9,548 bases of DNA, from positions 1 to 9,548 of the forward strand of contig DJGZ01000081.1 in the NCBI GenBank assembly GCA_002433025.1, in the 5' to 3' direction. Of the stretch, positions 5,519 to 9,548 are shown one piece after another. Numbering within the stretch: the first letter of the stretch is position 1; each line of letters starts with the position of its first letter. Origin of the DNA: Bacteroidales bacterium UBA5833 (GTDB lineage Bacteria > Bacteroidota > Bacteroidia > Bacteroidales > Lentimicrobiaceae). A program made the position numbers and the translations under genes. Below the pieces are notes generated by a model. The model saw nothing but the letters and a program-made list of their open reading frames with translations, had not been told where the DNA came from and searched no databases.

Positions 5519-7681
5519 ATGAAAAGATTTTCCATCCTTCTGATTGTTTTCCTCCTTTCCTTCCGCGTTGCCTATCCGGTTGAAGGCATGTGGCTTCCAC
5601 TGCTGTTGGAGCAACTGAACGAACCTGAAATGAAAAGCATGGGCATGCGCATCAGTGCCGAAGACATATACAGCATCAACAAATCGAGCCTTAAGGACGC
5701 CATACTGCTGTTTGGCCGCGGGTGCACCGCCGAGATCATCTCCGACGAAGGACTGATCCTTACCAACCATCACTGCGGATACGGTCAGATACAGCGCCAC
5801 AGCTCTCTCGAAAATGACTACCTGACCACCGGATTCTGGGCCATGGACCGCTCGCAGGAACTGCCCAACCCCGGGCTGAGCGTTACCCTGCTGATCCGTA
5901 TGGAAGATGTGACGCGGAGGGCGCTTGAAGGTGTTACGCCTGACATGAACGAGAAAGCCAGGGAAGAGAAAATCAGGGTTAATATTGCCGGCATCGAGAA
6001 AGAAGTCGTTGAAGGCACGCGTTACAACGCAAGGGTCAGACCGTTTTATTACGGAAACGAATACTACCTGTTTGTCACAGAGACTTATAATGATGTGCGG
6101 CTGGTGGGAGCGCCCCCTTCGAACATCGGGAAATTCGGCGGCGATACCGACAACTGGATGTGGCCAAGGCATACCGGCGACTTTTCGCTCTTCCGCATTT
6201 ATGTAGACAAGAACAACGAACCGGCTGATTATTCGCCCGACAATGTGCCTTACCGTCCCAAAAGCCACCTGCCCATCTCGCTGAAAGGCGCCGAAAAGGG
6301 TGACTTTACCTTTGTTTTCGGTTATCCGGGAACCACACAGGAATATCTCCCTTCTTTTGCCGTGGAAATGATCACCGCTCATGAGAATCCGCCGGCCATC
6401 CGCCTTCGCGGGAAAAGGCTTGATATCTTTGATAACTTCATGAATCAGAGTGATCTGGTGCGGATTCAGTATTCAGCCAAACATGCCGGAGTTGCCAATT
6501 ACTGGAAAAAAATGATCGGCGAAAACCGCGGCATCAAGCGCCTCGACGCGATCAGTAAAAAACAGCAACTTGAGCAGGGCTTTATGCAGTGGGCTTCCAC
6601 CACGCCTGAGCGTAACGCACGCTATGGCCGGATTATTCCCGAATTTGAAACCATCTACAACCGCCTTACCGAACTGAATGTGGACGAAACCTACCTGATC
6701 GAAGGGGCACTTGGGATTGAAGCCATGCGTTTTGCTTATTCATTCGGGCGCCTGGCCGAAGCAGCAAAAAATAAAAATAAGGACGGAGCCGAAACAGAAA
6801 AAATGATTGCCCAGTTGAAACAGGCGGCTGAGGGATTCTTCAGGAACTATCATGCGCCTGTGGATCAGCGCGTTTTTGCAGCCATGATGCAGGACTGGTT
6901 TGCCCATCAGGAGACAGCCCGTATGCCTGCCGGACTGGTAAAAGCCTCCATTCCATACGGAACAAATTATGAACGGTGGGCATCGGATGTATACTCACGC
7001 AGCATCTTCGCCGATGAGGCAGCCACCATGGCTTTGCTCAACGGCTTTAAAAACAGGCATGCCCGCCACATCGAAAACGACCCCCTTTATCTGCTTGCAA
7101 GGAACGTGTATCAGCATTACTTCGACTACCTGCAGCCGGAAATGGAGAAACTTTATGCCCGCCGCGACAGCCTCCAGCGTATTTATATGCTCGGCCTGAT
7201 GGAATATCAGCCCAACCGCCGTTTTTATCCTGACGCTAATTCCACCCTCAGGGTCAGCTACGGGCAGGTGGATGACTATTATCCGCGCGATGCGGTGCAT
7301 TACCGCCACTATACCACCCTGGAAGGCATCATGGAGAAAGAGGATCCTGAAATCTACGACTATGTGGTGGAGCCCCGGCTCAAAGAACTTTACCTGCAAC
7401 GCGACTACGGCCGTTATGCCGCACCCGACGGCACCATGCGCATTGCCTTTATCGCCAGCAACCACACCACTGGCGGCAATTCGGGCAGTCCGGTACTGAA
7501 CGCCGACGGTCACCTGATCGGGGTGAACTTCGACCGCAACTGGGAAGGCACCATGAGCGACCTGATGTATGATCCTGACCAATGCCGCAACATCAGCCTG
7601 GATATCCGTTACTGCCTTTTCGTGATCGACAAAATGGCCGGCGCCGGACACCTGGTGCAGGAAATGACCATTGTAGACTAG
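5519..7681 (+). CDS. dpp11: S46 family dipeptidyl-peptidase, DPP11-like (Asp/Glu at P1 predicted)
   Basis: A periplasmic serine exopeptidase that releases N-terminal dipeptides from oligopeptides for uptake. It has 720 residues, the length I recall for Porphyromonas gingivalis DPP11. A signal peptide (about 1-20) precedes the mature start VEGMW. The chymotrypsin-like triad is visible: H85 in LTNHHCGYG, D221 in RHTGDFSLF (likely the catalytic Asp), and S655 in TGGNSGSPV. N212-W213 (DNWMWP) and N327 (VANYW) match positions that hold the substrate's free N-terminus in this family. R673 in FDRNWEG, 18 residues after the catalytic serine, matches the arginine that gives DPP11 its preference for acidic P1 residues; DPP7 has glycine there. 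The middle region (about 290-600) is the helical cap domain. There is no T9SS sorting domain, so periplasmic retention is expected. The ATG at 5519 gives the signal peptide; no Shine-Dalgarno is seen. The GH18 gene follows after 80 bases. Confidence 0.93.
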   Translation: MKRFSILLIVFLLSFRVAYPVEGMWLPLLLEQLNEPEMKSMGMRISAEDIYSINKSSLKDAILLFGRGCTAEIISDEGLILTNHHCGYGQIQRHSSLENDYLTTGFWAMDRSQELPNPGLSVTLLIRMEDVTRRALEGVTPDMNEKAREEKIRVNIAGIEKEVVEGTRYNARVRPFYYGNEYYLFVTETYNDVRLVGAPPSNIGKFGGDTDNWMWPRHTGDFSLFRIYVDKNNEPADYSPDNVPYRPKSHLPISLKGAEKGDFTFVFGYPGTTQEYLPSFAVEMITAHENPPAIRLRGKRLDIFDNFMNQSDLVRIQYSAKHAGVANYWKKMIGENRGIKRLDAISKKQQLEQGFMQWASTTPERNARYGRIIPEFETIYNRLTELNVDETYLIEGALGIEAMRFAYSFGRLAEAAKNKNKDGAETEKMIAQLKQAAEGFFRNYHAPVDQRVFAAMMQDWFAHQETARMPAGLVKASIPYGTNYERWASDVYSRSIFADEAATMALLNGFKNRHARHIENDPLYLLARNVYQHYFDYLQPEMEKLYARRDSLQRIYMLGLMEYQPNRRFYPDANSTLRVSYGQVDDYYPRDAVHYRHYTTLEGIMEKEDPEIYDYVVEPRLKELYLQRDYGRYAAPDGTMRIAFIASNHTTGGNSGSPVLNADGHLIGVNFDRNWEGTMSDLMYDPDQCRNISLDIRYCLFVIDKMAGAGHLVQEMTIVD

Positions 7682-7689
7682 ATTTGATT

Positions 7690-7745
7690 CACGGAACAAA
7701 CCGTGCAGGCCCTGATCCGGAAGCACCGGCCCGGGGCCCCCTTTT
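7690..7745 (+). other. Structured spacer between the S46 and GH18 genes
   Basis: A perfect small hairpin CACGG/CCGTG (7690-7694 with 7701-7705, loop AACAAA) starts nine bases after the S46 stop. It is followed by a GC-rich segment where GGCCC (7708-7712) can pair with GGGCC (7734-7738) around an inner CCGG-AAGCA-CCGG hairpin, then CCCTTTT. This may be a weak terminator or an mRNA-processing element; the T-run is short. Confidence 0.3.
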
Positions 7746-7761
7746 CAACATACAGCAGCCC

Positions 7762-9501
7762 ATGAAACACCTGCCGATTGCCATTCTGTTGTTTTCCATG
7801 CTGCCAGCCCTTTACGCCCAGCGCTCTGTACATCAGCAACAATCGGAAGCCTGGGCTGAACGGGGTTTAATGACCGACGCGCAGTACGACAGTATAAATA
7901 ACTTTGAACATTTTCCCGCTGAAAAGCGCTCCGCTGCTTCATTGCACAAGCGGGTTTTCGGTTATCATCCTTACTGGAGCGGCAGCGCCTGGCAGAACTA
8001 CCGCTGGGAACTGCTGAGCGACCTCTGCTACTTTTCCTATGAGGTTGACCCTGTTACCGGCAATGCAGTAACCACCCGCAACTGGGAGTCAGCCCCGGTG
8101 ATTGATACCGCGCTGGCCCGCGGGGTCAGGGTGCATCTGTGCGTTACCCTTTTTTCAGGTCATGCCACCTTTTTTAGCAATCCCCAGGCAAGGCAGACGC
8201 TCACAGGCAACCTGATCAGCATGATCCTTTCGCGGGGCGCCCATGGCATCAACCTCGACTTTGAAGCGGTACCATCCTCCCAACAATCGGGGCTTACCAA
8301 TTATATTGCAGAACTCTCACAGGCGCTGCACCTGGCAATCCCCGGTGCTGAACTGAGTATTGCAGCGCCGGCAGTGAACTGGAACAACACCTTCGACCTG
8401 CCCGCCATCACACCCTGGCTCGACCTTATAATGATTATGGCCTACGACTATTACTGGGACGGAAGCAGCATGGCCGGTCCGGTTTCAGGATTCTGGCCTT
8501 TGACATCCTCGTTCAATTACGGGGTAAACCGTTCACTCTCCTATTACCAGTCGGCCGGTGTGCCAGGTGAGAAATTGTTGCTGGGCCTGCCCTATTACGG
8601 AAGGGAATGGCCGGTGACCGCCAATACCCTTCCTGCAAGTACCACAGGCAGCGGGACTGCCATTGTATACCGCAGCATAAGGGCCAACAGCAGCGGTTAT
8701 TACAATCCGGCAAATCTCTGTTGGGACTATCGCAGTTTCAACCCTTACTACAGCTATTTTGCCGGACAGTGGCGGCAATGCTTTTTCGACGATGTACGCT
8801 GCCTTGGCGCCAAGTACGACCTGGTAAACCGCAGGGGCGCCGGCGGTATCGGCATCTGGGCGCTGGGTTATGATAACGGATACCCGGAGCTCTGGAATCT
8901 GATAGAAGAAAAATTCACACAACCCGCCTTTTCGATGTGCAGTGACACTGTTTACGACAGCGGCGGCCCCTGGTGGAGCTACGGTGCTTCTGAAGTGTAT
9001 ACTGAAACCATACAGTCGGCCTGGCCCGGCCCGCTTACGCTGACATTTGAAAGCCTTAGCCTTGAGGCCGGCTTTGACTCCCTCTGGATTTACGACGGAA
9101 GCAACACGGCGGCACCACTGCTTTCGGCACTTTCGGGCAGCGAGGTTCCGCCTGCAATAAATACCACAGGCAATACATTTACCTTACGCCTGCAAACCGA
9201 TGGGCTCAACCAGCGCGCCGGCTATGCCCTTGTATGGCATTGCCCCACTGCCGGCACCGGAACTCTGCCGGAATCAGGGGATATCACGCTCTACCCCAAC
9301 CCTGCCGGGGAGGTAATCAGCCTGAACGCGCCCGGGCCTGGCGAGGTAAGCCTTTTCAGCGCCGACGGGCGTCTGCTGCAGCAAAAAAAGATGCGCAGCT
9401 TCACTGAAATAATGGATGTCAGCCGTCTGAAGCCCGGCATCTACCTGCTGCAGTTCAGCGACGGCAAGACCAGCATTAGCCGGAGGTTTGTAAAACAATA
9501 A
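7762..9501 (+). CDS. Secreted GH18 glycoside hydrolase with CUB domain and T9SS sorting domain
   Basis: A 579-residue extracellular enzyme, likely acting on chitin-type or other N-acetylglucosamine-containing glycans. Domains in order: Sec signal peptide (1-20, ending LYAQ); GH18 barrel (about 64-385); CUB domain (about 393-494); type A T9SS sorting domain (about 507-579, opening ITLYPNP, with LKPGIYLLQF). GH18 evidence includes the catalytic strand HGINLDFEA (161-169, proton donor E168, assisting D166), MAYDYYW (226-232), PYYGREW (277-283) and GIGIWALGYD (362-371). The barrel most resembles the YaaH-like branch, whose motif is DGVNIDFE; here the first Asp is H161. LysM domains are absent. 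The CUB part shows YTETI, LEAGFDSLWIYDG and terminal cysteines C393 and C494. The frame stays open upstream to an ATG at 7582, but I chose 7762 because it begins the signal peptide directly and avoids a 100-base overlap with the peptidase gene. Substrate is unknown. Confidence 0.9.
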   Translation: MKHLPIAILLFSMLPALYAQRSVHQQQSEAWAERGLMTDAQYDSINNFEHFPAEKRSAASLHKRVFGYHPYWSGSAWQNYRWELLSDLCYFSYEVDPVTGNAVTTRNWESAPVIDTALARGVRVHLCVTLFSGHATFFSNPQARQTLTGNLISMILSRGAHGINLDFEAVPSSQQSGLTNYIAELSQALHLAIPGAELSIAAPAVNWNNTFDLPAITPWLDLIMIMAYDYYWDGSSMAGPVSGFWPLTSSFNYGVNRSLSYYQSAGVPGEKLLLGLPYYGREWPVTANTLPASTTGSGTAIVYRSIRANSSGYYNPANLCWDYRSFNPYYSYFAGQWRQCFFDDVRCLGAKYDLVNRRGAGGIGIWALGYDNGYPELWNLIEEKFTQPAFSMCSDTVYDSGGPWWSYGASEVYTETIQSAWPGPLTLTFESLSLEAGFDSLWIYDGSNTAAPLLSALSGSEVPPAINTTGNTFTLRLQTDGLNQRAGYALVWHCPTAGTGTLPESGDITLYPNPAGEVISLNAPGPGEVSLFSADGRLLQQKKMRSFTEIMDVSRLKPGIYLLQFSDGKTSISRRFVKQ

Positions 9502-9525
9502 GCTGCGGGAGCATAACGTGTTTCT

Positions 9526-9548
9526 CGCAAAGACGCGAAGGATTTCGG
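9526..9548 (+). repeat. Possible start of an intergenic repeat, cut by the window end
   Basis: After the GH18 stop the sequence shows CGCAAAGA (9526-9533) followed directly by CGCGAAGG (9534-9541), an imperfect tandem 8-mer. Strings of this CGCAAAGACGC kind are, from memory, frequent in Bacteroidota intergenic DNA. Too little remains to define the element. Confidence 0.3.

Noticed and set aside
4858..5535. Minus-strand open frame (225 codons) across ridA
   Set aside because: It runs antisense through ridA and its terminator, with no protein family features.
5489..6382. Long minus-strand open frame (297 codons) opposite the S46 gene
   Set aside because: It is antisense to a well-supported conserved gene and has no recognisable domain; it follows from the codon bias of the real frame.
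6995..7726. Minus-strand open frame (243 codons) opposite the S46 gene
   Set aside because: It is antisense to conserved S46 sequence including the catalytic serine region; no independent protein features.
7582..7761. Upstream extension of the GH18 frame by 60 residues
   Set aside because: It overlaps the 3' end of the S46 gene, reads as low-quality Pro/Arg-rich sequence, and would bury an intact signal peptide that starts at 7762.

Overview
The window looks like a chromosomal segment from a member of the Bacteroidota. Two proteins end in type A C-terminal sorting domains of the type IX secretion system (T9SS). There is an S46 dipeptidyl-peptidase of the DPP7/DPP11 kind. Start codons lack Shine-Dalgarno sequences, and two upstream regions carry matches to the Bacteroidota -33/-7 promoter (TTG, then TAnnTTTG). 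I see no tRNA, rRNA, CRISPR array, transposase, phage gene or replication origin.

Layout, left to right. Positions 1-291 are an AT-rich leader with a candidate promoter. Positions 292-1539 (+) encode a long, divergent glyceraldehyde-3-phosphate dehydrogenase. Positions 1581-1740 hold a tandem array of imperfect palindromic repeats between two converging gene ends. Positions 1799-4429 (-) encode an 876-residue secreted GLUG-repeat protein with a T9SS sorting domain. Positions 4430-5043 form a gene-free divergent intergenic region with two inverted repeats. Positions 5044-5421 (+) encode RidA, followed by a clear intrinsic terminator that has a competing upstream hairpin. Positions 5519-7681 (+) encode a DPP11-like S46 peptidase. 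Positions 7762-9501 (+) encode a GH18-CUB-T9SS secreted glycoside hydrolase. The window ends inside what may be another intergenic repeat.

Functionally this is mostly a mixture of housekeeping (GAPDH, RidA) and nutrient-scavenging or surface genes (S46 peptidase, GH18 enzyme, GLUG protein). The S46 and GH18 genes lie in the same direction 80 bp apart and may be co-transcribed. Peptide uptake and glycan degradation would suit a saccharolytic and proteolytic lifestyle, but that is inference. RidA, which removes reactive enamine/imine intermediates, has no obvious functional tie to its neighbours.

I do not see a convincing undescribed multi-gene system. The observations most worth following are the non-canonical nucleotide-binding and active-site loops of the GAPDH, the palindromic repeat array, the GH18-CUB-T9SS architecture, the alternative hairpins after ridA, and a 12-mer shared between two upstream regions.
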